Made by a program: the position numbers and the translations under genes. A stretch of 5,224 nt of DNA, taken from the NCBI GenBank assembly GCA_964431545.1, contig CAYSLC010000314.1, forward strand, positions 1-5,224, given 5' to 3'. Under the pieces are notes generated by a model. It was not told the DNA's origin. It saw nothing but the letters and a program-made list of their open reading frames with translations, and did no database searches. Source of the stretch: CAYSLC01 sp964431545 (GTDB taxonomy: Bacteria; Desulfobacterota; Desulfobacteria; Desulfobacterales; JAABSP01). Below, piece by piece: positions 1-5,224 of the stretch. Each line of letters opens with the position of its first letter. The stretch's first letter is position 1.

Positions 1-2791
1 CCAGGATGATGAAGCCGAGCATGGTGACGATGTCGAAGGACTGCTGGGCGATGAAGGCGTCCACCAGCCGCAGTCCGATGAACCCGCCGGCCCCGGCCAG
101 GGGCACCGAGAACATGATGATGAAAGGATAAAAAAAGTTCTCGAACAGGGCCGACATCAGCAGATAGACGATCACCGCGGCCATCACCAGGTTGATGCCG
201 ATCGCCTTCATGGCCTGGGTCAGCTTGTCGGCGTTGCCGCCCACCGTGACCCGGACCCCCGCAAGCTGTCCGCCCGCCGCAAGATCCGCCACCACGTCCC
301 CCTGGATGATCTCCATGGCCTCCTGGAGCGGCAGATCCACCGAGGGCGTCACCTCCAGGGTGATGTTCCGCTTCCGCTCCAGATGGTCGATCTGCATCAT
401 CCCCTGGTCGTAGTCGAGGGCCGCGATGTCCGAGATCCGGACGAGGTTTCCGAACCGGTTGGTGATGAGGCTCTGGGAAATGTCCTCGGGTACCTGGATG
501 TCCGACTCGGCGCTTCTCAGGACCAGGTCCATCTTCTTGGCCTGCTCCGGCTTGTACTCCCCCACTTTCCGGCCGTCCATGATCACGTCAATGTAGAGCC
601 CCAGCTCCCGCTCGGTGATGCCGTTGGCCAGGGTCCGGGACCGGTCGGGGATGAAGTTGGCCTCGGGGTAGGTGTTGTCCAGGGAGGGGACGGGTCGGAC
701 CTGGGCGTCGGGGAGCCGCCCCTTGACGGCGCCGAAGAGGGTCCGGGCGGCCCCGATGATCTTTTCGATATCCTCGCCGGAGATGTTGACCTGGACGGTC
801 CGCCCCCGGCCGATGCCGCTCTGGAAGATGCCGGCCTGGATGGAGACCCCGAAGACACCGGGGATCGAATTGATGATCCGGTTGAAGAGCGGCATCATCT
901 TCGGGGCTTCGGTTTCGTGCTCGCTGATGGCGCCGAAGAGGGTGATCCGGTCCGCGCCCACGTAAAAGATGTTCTTGATCCGGGGGATTCCGTCCTTGTA
1001 ATCCTCCTCGAAATGGGGTTTGGTCGCCTTGAAAATGAAGTCGCCCATCTCACGGCGCTTATCCACCGAATAGCCGGGTGGCGGGAGCATGATGTTCAGG
1101 ATGAGGTTCCGGTTGCCCTGGGGCAGGTACTCCGCCTTGGGCATCAGGAGGAGGACCACGCCCACGGCGATGCCGGTGAGTACGGCGATGGTGATGAGCC
1201 GCGTGACAACGTTTCTCAGGGTGAGCCGGGACAGCCGGAGAAGCCCCCCGGAAAGGAAGCCGCCGAACCGGCCCACGGCGTCCTCCTTCTTCTCCTTGCT
1301 CTTGATGAGGCGATAGAGCTGATTCGTAATAGTGGGGATCGCCGAGACGGAGACCATCAGGCTGATGATGATGGCGAAGGTGATGGCGATGGCGATATCC
1401 TTGAAGAGCTGCCCCGCCTCCTCCTGCATGAAGATCACCGGCAGAAAGACCGCCACGGTGGTGGCGGTGGAAGCGAGGACGGCGCCCCAGACCTCCTTGG
1501 CCCCGTCGTGGGAGGCCTTGAACGGCTCCTTGCCCATCTTCCGGTGGCGGTCGATGTTCTCCAGCACCACGATGGCGTTGTCCACCAGCATGCCCACCGC
1601 GAAGCTGATGCCGGCGAGGCTGACCACGTTGATGGACCGGCCGAAGACCCACATAAAGATGAAGGTGCCGATCACGGAGATGGGGATGGCGATGGTCGTG
1701 GCCAGGGTGGAGCTGACGCTCCGCAGGAAGATGAGAAGAACGGTGAGGGCCAGGATGCCGCCGATCACCACGTTTTTCTGGACCAGGTAGATGGCCCGGT
1801 TGATGTAGGGGGTCTGCTCGTAGACGATATCGAAAAACAGCCCGTTCTCCCCGAGGATCCCCTCGTTGAGGTCGGCCACCACCGCCTTCATCCGGTCGGT
1901 GAGTTCGATGACATTGGCCCCCTGCTGCTTCCGGACTCCGGTGACGATCACCGGCCGGGCATTGTGCATCACGGTGACGTCGTTGGTGGCGTAGCCGAAC
2001 CGGGTCCGGGCCACATCCCGCAGGAGGACCCGCCGGATGCCGTCATCCTTGAGGACCACGTTGAGGGGGTCGTCCCGGTCCTGGAACTGGCTCACCGTCC
2101 GGACCCGGTAGTTCTTCTTGTCGAGCCCCTGGATCCCGGCCGACACATTGGCGTTGGCCGTGGCGAGGCGGTCGATGACCTCGCCGATGCTCAGGTTGTA
2201 CCGGGCCAACTGATCCGGGGCCACCACCACCTCGAGCTGTTTTTCGGATCCGCCGAAGACGAACAGGGAGCCGACCCCCTCCACCCGCTCCAGGTACTGG
2301 CGGACCTCGTTTTCGAAGAAGGTCCGGTAGGTATTGATGCGGACGGGGTCCCCCTCCCGGGTCTTGAGGACCATCCAGATGACCGGAGAGCTTTCGGCCC
2401 CGGAGGCGTCGATCACCGGCTTTTCCACGTTGTCCGGGTAGCTCCGCACCTCGTTGAGCTTGTTGGAGACCCGGAGAAGGGCGGCGTCGATGTCGGTGCC
2501 CACCTCGAAGGTGAGGGTGATCTCGCTGCGGCTGTTGTAGGAGGAACTCTCCATGAGGGTGAGCCGCTGGATCCCCTTGAGCACCTCCTCCTGCTCCTCC
2601 ACGATATCCTTCTCCACCTCGTAGGGGGTGGCCCCCGGCCAGAGGGTGGTCACCGTGATCTGGGGACTTTCCACGTCCGGGGTCAGCTGGATGGGCAGCC
2701 GGGTGATGCCCACCAGCCCGAAGAGGACCACCAGGATGACGCCGACGGCCACCGTGACCGGCTTGGTGATGGAAAATCGAATGAAATCCAT
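1..2791 (-). CDS. RND efflux pump permease (HAE1/AcrB-like), C-terminus beyond window
   Basis: Inner-membrane proton-driven transporter subunit of a tripartite efflux system. My translation from the ATG at 2791 stays open for 930 residues to the left edge without a stop. The N-terminus MDFIRFSITKPV is followed by TM1 (about 11-30), then the family's LPIQLTPDV and WPGATPYEVE stretch (32-60) opening the first porter domain. TM2-TM6 fall at about 339-485, TM7 at 530-550, the second porter domain at about 551-860, and TM8, TM9 and the start of TM10 at about 863-930. TM4 carries GMLVDNAIVVLEN (400-412), the proton-relay motif, with D404 kept and N405 where AcrB has its second Asp. Full-length relatives have about 1,030-1,080 residues. 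Sequence features suggest the hydrophobe/amphiphile class rather than a heavy-metal (CzcA) pump, but the substrate cannot be told. The start lies 8 nt after the adaptor stop, with a weak purine-rich AAGAGAAG before it, so translation is probably coupled. Confidence 0.96.
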   Translation of the reverse strand, partial: MDFIRFSITKPVTVAVGVILVVLFGLVGITRLPIQLTPDVESPQITVTTLWPGATPYEVEKDIVEEQEEVLKGIQRLTLMESSSYNSRSEITLTFEVGTDIDAALLRVSNKLNEVRSYPDNVEKPVIDASGAESSPVIWMVLKTREGDPVRINTYRTFFENEVRQYLERVEGVGSLFVFGGSEKQLEVVVAPDQLARYNLSIGEVIDRLATANANVSAGIQGLDKKNYRVRTVSQFQDRDDPLNVVLKDDGIRRVLLRDVARTRFGYATNDVTVMHNARPVIVTGVRKQQGANVIELTDRMKAVVADLNEGILGENGLFFDIVYEQTPYINRAIYLVQKNVVIGGILALTVLLIFLRSVSSTLATTIAIPISVIGTFIFMWVFGRSINVVSLAGISFAVGMLVDNAIVVLENIDRHRKMGKEPFKASHDGAKEVWGAVLASTATTVAVFLPVIFMQEEAGQLFKDIAIAITFAIIISLMVSVSAIPTITNQLYRLIKSKEKKEDAVGRFGGFLSGGLLRLSRLTLRNVVTRLITIAVLTGIAVGVVLLLMPKAEYLPQGNRNLILNIMLPPPGYSVDKRREMGDFIFKATKPHFEEDYKDGIPRIKNIFYVGADRITLFGAISEHETEAPKMMPLFNRIINSIPGVFGVSIQAGIFQSGIGRGRTVQVNISGEDIEKIIGAARTLFGAVKGRLPDAQVRPVPSLDNTYPEANFIPDRSRTLANGITERELGLYIDVIMDGRKVGEYKPEQAKKMDLVLRSAESDIQVPEDISQSLITNRFGNLVRISDIAALDYDQGMMQIDHLERKRNITLEVTPSVDLPLQEAMEIIQGDVVADLAAGGQLAGVRVTVGGNADKLTQAMKAIGINLVMAAVIVYLLMSALFENFFYPFIIMFSVPLAGAGGFIGLRLVDAFIAQQSFDIVTMLGFIIL

Positions 2792-2799
2792 GGCTTCTC

Positions 2800-3891
2800 T
2801 TACGCCTTCCCGCCTTTCCGGGGCTTGTTTCCGTCGCCCCCGTTGCCGGCATCCTCGATCACCTCCACCGGCTGATCCGGCCGCAGGCGGTCGTTGCCGT
2901 CCACCACCACCTCCATGCCCGCCTGGATGTGCGGCGCGTCCACCCCCACGTACTCCCCCTCATAGGCGACGATCTCCACGGGGAGAATGGCGGCCTTGCC
3001 GTCCTTGATGGTATAGACGAAGGTCTTGCCCTGATTCCGGACCAGGGCGTCCCGTTTGATCATCCGAAGCCGCCGCTCCTTTCCGGACGGCACGTTGACC
3101 GTCGCCGACATGTTTTGGATCGCCTCCTCGAAATAGGGGATGGCGATCTGGATCTGAAAGGTCTTGGTGGCGGGATCGGCCACCGGCTCGAACCGGCTCA
3201 CCTCGCCGATGAACTCCCGGTCCAGGGCGTTGATCACCAGGGAGATCTCGGTGCCGGGGGAGATATAGCGGACCAGGTCCTCGGAGACCGCCACCTCCAC
3301 CACCAGGGAGTCGAGGGCCCCCACCCTGACGATGGGCACGCCGGGGTCCACCCACTCGCCGACATTCTTGAGTTTTTCCAGCACCAGCCCGTCAAAGGGG
3401 GACCGGATGGTGCTCTTCTCCTTTTCCAGCTCCAGCTTCTCGACGGTGATCCGGACCATCTCCCGCTGCTTGACCAGCTCCCGAAGGGTGTCGGCCAGGT
3501 CGTCATAGGCCTTCTGGCTGGCCGCGTTCCCCTTGAGCAGGGCCTCGAACCGCTTGAGGTTCCTGCGGGCATTGGCGATCCTCACCCCGATCTGTTCGGC
3601 CTCCTTCTTCCGGATGGCGATGTCCTTTTCGACGAATTCCGTGGAGAGCCGGACCAATACATCCCCCTTTCGGACCACGGTCCCCTCCACGGCGGCCTGC
3701 TCCTCGATGAGCCCGCTCACCTCCGGGGAGATCCCGGACCGGTTGTCGAAGTCGACGACGCCGACGATCCGCGTGGTGGGGGCCACCCGCCGCTCGGTCA
3801 CCGGGTCGGTCACCACCTTGGCCGGAGGGGGTTGGGCCGCCGCGGCGGCGGCAAAGCAGAAGAGTATCCACAGGGTCCACAACCGTCTCAT
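2800..3891 (-). CDS. RND efflux periplasmic adaptor (membrane fusion protein)
   Basis: Periplasmic adaptor of 363 residues that would link the downstream RND permease to an outer-membrane channel. The N-terminus MRRLWTLWILF, then a run of alanines and Gln20, is a classical Sec signal peptide. There is no lipobox cysteine, so it is not an evident lipoprotein. The first half of the lipoyl/barrel-sandwich domain is at about 55-83 (SGLIEEQAAVEGTVVRKGD). A charged alpha-hairpin or coiled coil spans about 84-160, and the second lipoyl half begins at TIRSPFDGLV (161-170). A beta-barrel follows at about 195-275 and a membrane-proximal domain at about 276-345. The tail (346-363) is rich in Gly and Lys. 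I chose the ATG at 3891 because GAGGTGA lies just upstream (GAGG to ATG is 7 nt) and it puts the signal peptide first. The frame extends to an ATG at 3963, but those 24 residues lack a good ribosome site and would bury the signal sequence. First gene of the efflux operon. Confidence 0.95.
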   Translation of the reverse strand: MRRLWTLWILFCFAAAAAAQPPPAKVVTDPVTERRVAPTTRIVGVVDFDNRSGISPEVSGLIEEQAAVEGTVVRKGDVLVRLSTEFVEKDIAIRKKEAEQIGVRIANARRNLKRFEALLKGNAASQKAYDDLADTLRELVKQREMVRITVEKLELEKEKSTIRSPFDGLVLEKLKNVGEWVDPGVPIVRVGALDSLVVEVAVSEDLVRYISPGTEISLVINALDREFIGEVSRFEPVADPATKTFQIQIAIPYFEEAIQNMSATVNVPSGKERRLRMIKRDALVRNQGKTFVYTIKDGKAAILPVEIVAYEGEYVGVDAPHIQAGMEVVVDGNDRLRPDQPVEVIEDAGNGGDGNKPRKGGKA

Positions 3892-3895
3892 GGGG

Positions 3896-3902
3896 TCACC
3901 TC
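3896..3902 (-). promoter_or_regulatory. Ribosome binding site of the adaptor gene
   Basis: On the minus strand this reads GAGGTGA, with four C residues before the ATG at 3891. It decides the start of the adaptor gene in favour of 3891 over the in-frame ATG at 3963. Confidence 0.75.
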
Positions 3903-3920
3903 GCCTTTTCTTTCCGATTC

Positions 3921-3940
3921 CGGCCGCCCCGGGGCGGCCG
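3921..3940. repeat. Perfect 20-bp GC palindrome upstream of the adaptor gene
   Basis: CGGCCGCCCCGGGGCGGCCG equals its own reverse complement over all 20 bases. The bases just outside it (3920 and 3941) do not pair. It lies 29 nt upstream of the adaptor start codon. In RNA it could fold as an 8-bp stem with a 4-nt loop. No T-run follows on either strand, so it is not a standard rho-independent terminator. It may be an operator for a dimeric regulator or a 5' leader hairpin; the sequence does not decide between these. Confidence 0.7.
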
Positions 3941-3979
3941 TGTGGGGGAACGCTCGCCGTCAACCGTGCGAACCCTCGT

Positions 3980-4008
3980 CAGATACCACGATGTACGACG
4001 TTTGGCAA
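3980..4008 (-). promoter_or_regulatory. Candidate sigma-70 promoter for the efflux operon
   Basis: On the minus strand TTGCCA (4003-4008) matches the -35 consensus at five of six bases. It is followed after exactly 17 bp by TATCTG (3980-3985), which matches the -10 consensus at only three of six. The position fits: about 90 nt upstream of the adaptor ATG, with the 20-bp palindrome lying downstream in the predicted leader. The weak -10 makes this tentative. Confidence 0.3.
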
Positions 4009-4061
4009 TCACCGAGTCCACCGGCCGGGCGGGAGCCAACAACCTGGGGAAATCCCTACTT

Positions 4062-4559
4062 CTATTCCTCAACGACCTCCGCCTTGAGAATCCTCACCGG
4101 CTCCTTGGGCACGTCGGCGTGTCCGCCCTTGTTGCCGGTGGGGACCCCCTTGATCTTGTTGACCACGCCGTGGCCTTTGGCCACCTTTCCGAAGACGGCA
4201 TAGCCATACCCGTCCGGGGTCTTCGACTTGTGGTTCAGGAAGTCGTTCTTCTTGACGTTGATGAAGAACTGGGCCGAGGCGCTGTGGGGGTTCGGGGTCC
4301 GGGCCATGGCAACGGTATAGGCCTCGTTCTTCAGCCCGTTGTCCGCCTCGTTCCGGATGGGATCCCGGGTCGTCTTCTCCTTCATCTCCTCCGTGAAACC
4401 GCCCCCCTGGATCATGAAGCCGTCGATGACCCGGTGGAAGATGGTCCCATCATAGTGGCCGTCCTTCACGTAGCCCAGGAAGTTGGCGGTGGTTTCGGGG
4501 GCCTCCTTTTCGAAGAGTTCCAGGGTGATGTCTCCCATGCTGGTTTCAAGTTTAACCAT
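4062..4559 (-). CDS. ppiB: Cyclophilin-type peptidyl-prolyl cis-trans isomerase (PpiB-like)
   Basis: Catalyses cis-trans isomerisation of peptide bonds before proline, assisting protein folding. There is no signal peptide, so it should act in the cytoplasm like E. coli PpiB. The 165 residues form a single complete cyclophilin domain, matching the usual length of about 164. Visible family motifs are FHRVIDGFMIQGGG (41-54, with catalytic Arg43), NGLKNEAYTVAMART (74-88) and HSASAQFFINV (92-102). The end, IKGVPTGNKGGHADVPKEPV, also matches the PpiB pattern. The residue aligned with the cyclosporin-binding Trp of human cyclophilin A appears to be Phe107 (NDFLNHK), as in E. coli PpiB, so weak drug binding would be expected. 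The ATG at 4559 has AAAGGA 8 nt upstream. The gene starts 32 nt after the toxin stop on the same strand, but a functional link to the toxin is unlikely. Codon and base use match the GC-rich efflux genes. Confidence 0.97.
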   Translation of the reverse strand: MVKLETSMGDITLELFEKEAPETTANFLGYVKDGHYDGTIFHRVIDGFMIQGGGFTEEMKEKTTRDPIRNEADNGLKNEAYTVAMARTPNPHSASAQFFINVKKNDFLNHKSKTPDGYGYAVFGKVAKGHGVVNKIKGVPTGNKGGHADVPKEPVRILKAEVVEE

Positions 4560-4567
4560 TTGATGTG

Positions 4568-4573
4568 TCCTTT
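4568..4573 (-). promoter_or_regulatory. Ribosome binding site of ppiB
   Basis: On the minus strand this reads AAAGGA, 8 nt before the ATG at 4559. It supports that start over the second in-frame Met at residue 8. Confidence 0.65.
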
Positions 4574-4591
4574 CTTCTTTTTTCAGTCCAT

Positions 4592-4909
4592 TTAGAGAAG
4601 AGGAGAATAACGACGCGCTCCGTGAAGAATTCTGTAGATCAATATGCTATTTTCCTTTATTTTGTAAAAAATCAAATATTTATCTACAACAAGCACGCGA
4701 TATCCGAGTCTTTCGAGCCGTGGATCCTTGGGGATGAAACCGAGAAGGGGATTCATTCCAAGGTTGGATATATTTTTGTCGAACTTGTCAACCACGGAAA
4801 CGGCGGCGGAGGTGCTATCCTTTCCTATATACTCTACGATTTCAGAGAGATCTCTTACCGCGGTCCACAGATAGCGGATGGTATAATGGTGATCCGACGG
4901 TTCAGCCAT
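4592..4909 (-). CDS. ParE/RelE-family toxin of a type II toxin-antitoxin module
   Basis: A 105-residue protein with the ParE/RelE layout. An N-terminal helix has AVRDLSEIVEYI (17-28), followed by a second helix (about 33-50) with alternating charges. Then come NPLLGF (53-58) and the beta-strand core RLGYRVLVVDKYLIFYKI (67-84). It closes with IYRILHGARRYSPLL (91-105), the basic C-terminal strand typical of the family. ParE members poison DNA gyrase, while RelE members cleave mRNA on the ribosome. The sequence does not settle which applies, though the helical N-terminus and the HGARR ending favour the ParE side. Its ATG sits inside the end of the antitoxin gene (ATGGCTGA, 8-nt overlap) with no clear ribosome site of its own, so its translation probably depends on antitoxin translation. 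The gene is complete and looks intact. Its 3' half is very AT-rich, unlike the genes to its left. Confidence 0.88.
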   Translation of the reverse strand: MAEPSDHHYTIRYLWTAVRDLSEIVEYIGKDSTSAAVSVVDKFDKNISNLGMNPLLGFIPKDPRLERLGYRVLVVDKYLIFYKIKENSILIYRILHGARRYSPLL

Positions 4910-5171
4910 CTGAGATTCGCGCGTTCAAGCGTTCGATCACCTCCTTGTGGAGCATGCCTGTGTCGCCTTCCGCATCCAGGAGTTCCGCCTCGTCCAGCAT
5001 TTCATATAATTCGATCCGGGCGAGGAGTCGCTCGTAATGGCACTGACTCATCAGCACAAGGCCCCCGTTCCCATCCTCGGTGAGGTACACCGGTTTATCC
5101 TCCCTGTGACAAAAAGCGGATACTTCGGCAATTTGATCCTTTAGATCGGTGACAGGCAGTACATGGCTCAT
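4902..5171 (-). CDS. Phd/YefM-family antitoxin
   Basis: An 89-residue antitoxin that should bind and neutralise the toxin encoded immediately after it and repress their shared promoter. The N-terminal part (about 1-50) fits the Phd/YefM DNA-binding fold. It has LPVTDLKDQIAEV (5-17) as the first helix region, DKPVYLTEDGNGGLVLMS (25-42) as the strand-turn-strand with the TxxG turn, then HYERLLARIELYEMLDEAE (45-63). The acidic, probably flexible C-terminal part (about 60-89) would wrap around the toxin. The start at 5171 has GGAGG 6 nt upstream. The stop TGA overlaps the toxin ATG. The antitoxin-first order with overlap is the standard layout for this family. The family call is from pattern and context rather than from a database match. 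Confidence 0.87.
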   Translation of the reverse strand: MSHVLPVTDLKDQIAEVSAFCHREDKPVYLTEDGNGGLVLMSQCHYERLLARIELYEMLDEAELLDAEGDTGMLHKEVIERLNARISDG

Positions 5172-5177
5172 TATCGG

Positions 5178-5182
5178 CCTCC
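5178..5182 (-). promoter_or_regulatory. Ribosome binding site of the antitoxin gene
   Basis: A full GGAGG on the minus strand, 6 nt before the ATG at 5171. It is the only strong ribosome site in the module, consistent with more antitoxin than toxin being made. Confidence 0.75.
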
Positions 5183-5187
5183 AAAAA

Positions 5188-5218
5188 TTTATACGACAAC
5201 GTATTGATTGAATGACAT
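5188..5218 (-). promoter_or_regulatory. Candidate toxin-antitoxin promoter
   Basis: On the minus strand TATAAA (plus-strand 5188-5193) is a good -10 box. The best -35 I can place is ATGTCA (5213-5218), four of six matches at a long 19-bp spacing. The position just upstream of the antitoxin ribosome site is right, but the -35 assignment is weak. Confidence 0.4.
5191..5204. promoter_or_regulatory. Inverted repeat, possible autoregulatory operator
   Basis: ATACG-ACAA-CGTAT is a perfect 5-bp inverted repeat with a 4-bp spacer. Its left arm overlaps the TATAAA box. Phd/YefM antitoxins repress their own operon by binding palindromes at the promoter, so this is the natural operator candidate. The arms are short and chance occurrence is possible. 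Confidence 0.4.
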
Positions 5219-5224
5219 ATTTTC

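Larger units (their letters stand above)
3892..4061. other. Intergenic region between ppiB and the efflux operon
   Basis: These 170 nt separate the ppiB stop from the adaptor start. They hold the candidate promoter, the 20-bp palindrome and the adaptor ribosome site. No stem followed by a T-run is visible after ppiB, so whether ppiB transcripts end here cannot be read from the sequence. I see no small gene in it on either strand. Confidence 0.6.

Noticed and set aside
383..2875. An 830-residue open frame on the plus strand opposite the RND permease gene.
   Set aside because: Its translation is dominated by Asp, Glu, Gly, His, Pro and Val with no recognisable fold. This is what the opposite strand of a GC-rich gene with G/C third positions yields. 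The minus-strand frame carries clear RND motifs over its whole length.
3892..3963. An N-terminal extension of the adaptor by 24 residues from the ATG at 3963.
   Set aside because: The signal peptide begins at the ATG at 3891, which has GAGGTGA just upstream. The extension would read through the 20-bp palindrome and has no comparable ribosome site.
4050..4059. The short symmetric sequence GGGAAATCCC just after the ppiB stop, considered as a terminator.
   Set aside because: It gives only a 4-bp stem with a 2-base loop and no following T-run, so it is too weak to call.
2929..4203. A 424-residue open frame on the plus strand opposite the adaptor gene and the ppiB end.
   Set aside because: It has the same low-complexity Asp/Gly/His/Leu/Pro composition, crosses two well-supported minus-strand genes, and shows no domain. 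It is a mirror frame.
4641..4668. A possible ppiB promoter inside the toxin gene: TTTACA, 16 bp, CATATT on the minus strand.
   Set aside because: The region is so AT-rich that such partial matches are expected by chance, and the match lies inside coding sequence. It is noted only as a place to look if ppiB 5' ends are mapped.
4565..5083. A 172-residue plus-strand frame across the toxin-antitoxin genes.
   Set aside because: It lies antisense to two overlapping genes with family motifs and a proper ribosome site. Its own sequence shows no family pattern.

Overview
The window reads almost entirely on the minus strand. It looks like chromosomal DNA from a GC-rich Gram-negative bacterium: it encodes an RND-type inner-membrane pump and its periplasmic adaptor, which only make sense in a cell with two membranes. 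The cyclophilin resembles proteobacterial PpiB as I remember it. A deltaproteobacterial (Desulfobacterota-type) host would fit the style of the proteins, but this is a weak impression and not something the sequence proves.

In transcription order (right to left) the layout is as follows. (1) 5172-5224 is a short AT-rich regulatory stretch with a good ribosome binding site, a TATAAA box and an inverted repeat overlapping that box. (2) 4592-5171 is a two-gene toxin-antitoxin module: a Phd/YefM-like antitoxin followed, with an 8-nt overlap, by a ParE/RelE-like toxin. Its base composition is far more AT-rich than the rest of the window. (3) 4062-4559 is a complete cyclophilin-type peptidyl-prolyl isomerase (ppiB), starting 32 nt after the toxin stop. 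(4) 3892-4061 is a 170-nt intergenic region with a candidate promoter and a perfect 20-bp GC-rich palindrome. (5) 2800-3891 is a periplasmic adaptor (membrane fusion protein) with a signal peptide. (6) 2-2791 is an RND permease whose ATG lies 8 nt after the adaptor stop. It is open to the left edge and covers the first 930 residues, so roughly the last 100 or so residues of a normal family member are missing.

The adaptor and permease form the core of a tripartite efflux system. The pump takes substrate from the periplasm or inner membrane and the adaptor couples it to an outer-membrane channel, which is not in this window. The toxin-antitoxin pair and ppiB are probably separate functional units on the same strand. 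No genes are supported on the plus strand: the long plus-strand open frames over the efflux genes are GC-driven mirror frames. I found no convincing rho-independent terminator, RNA gene, CRISPR array or insertion sequence. The window appears to be an ordinary efflux locus next to an acquired toxin-antitoxin cassette, and I see no evidence for a new type of system.
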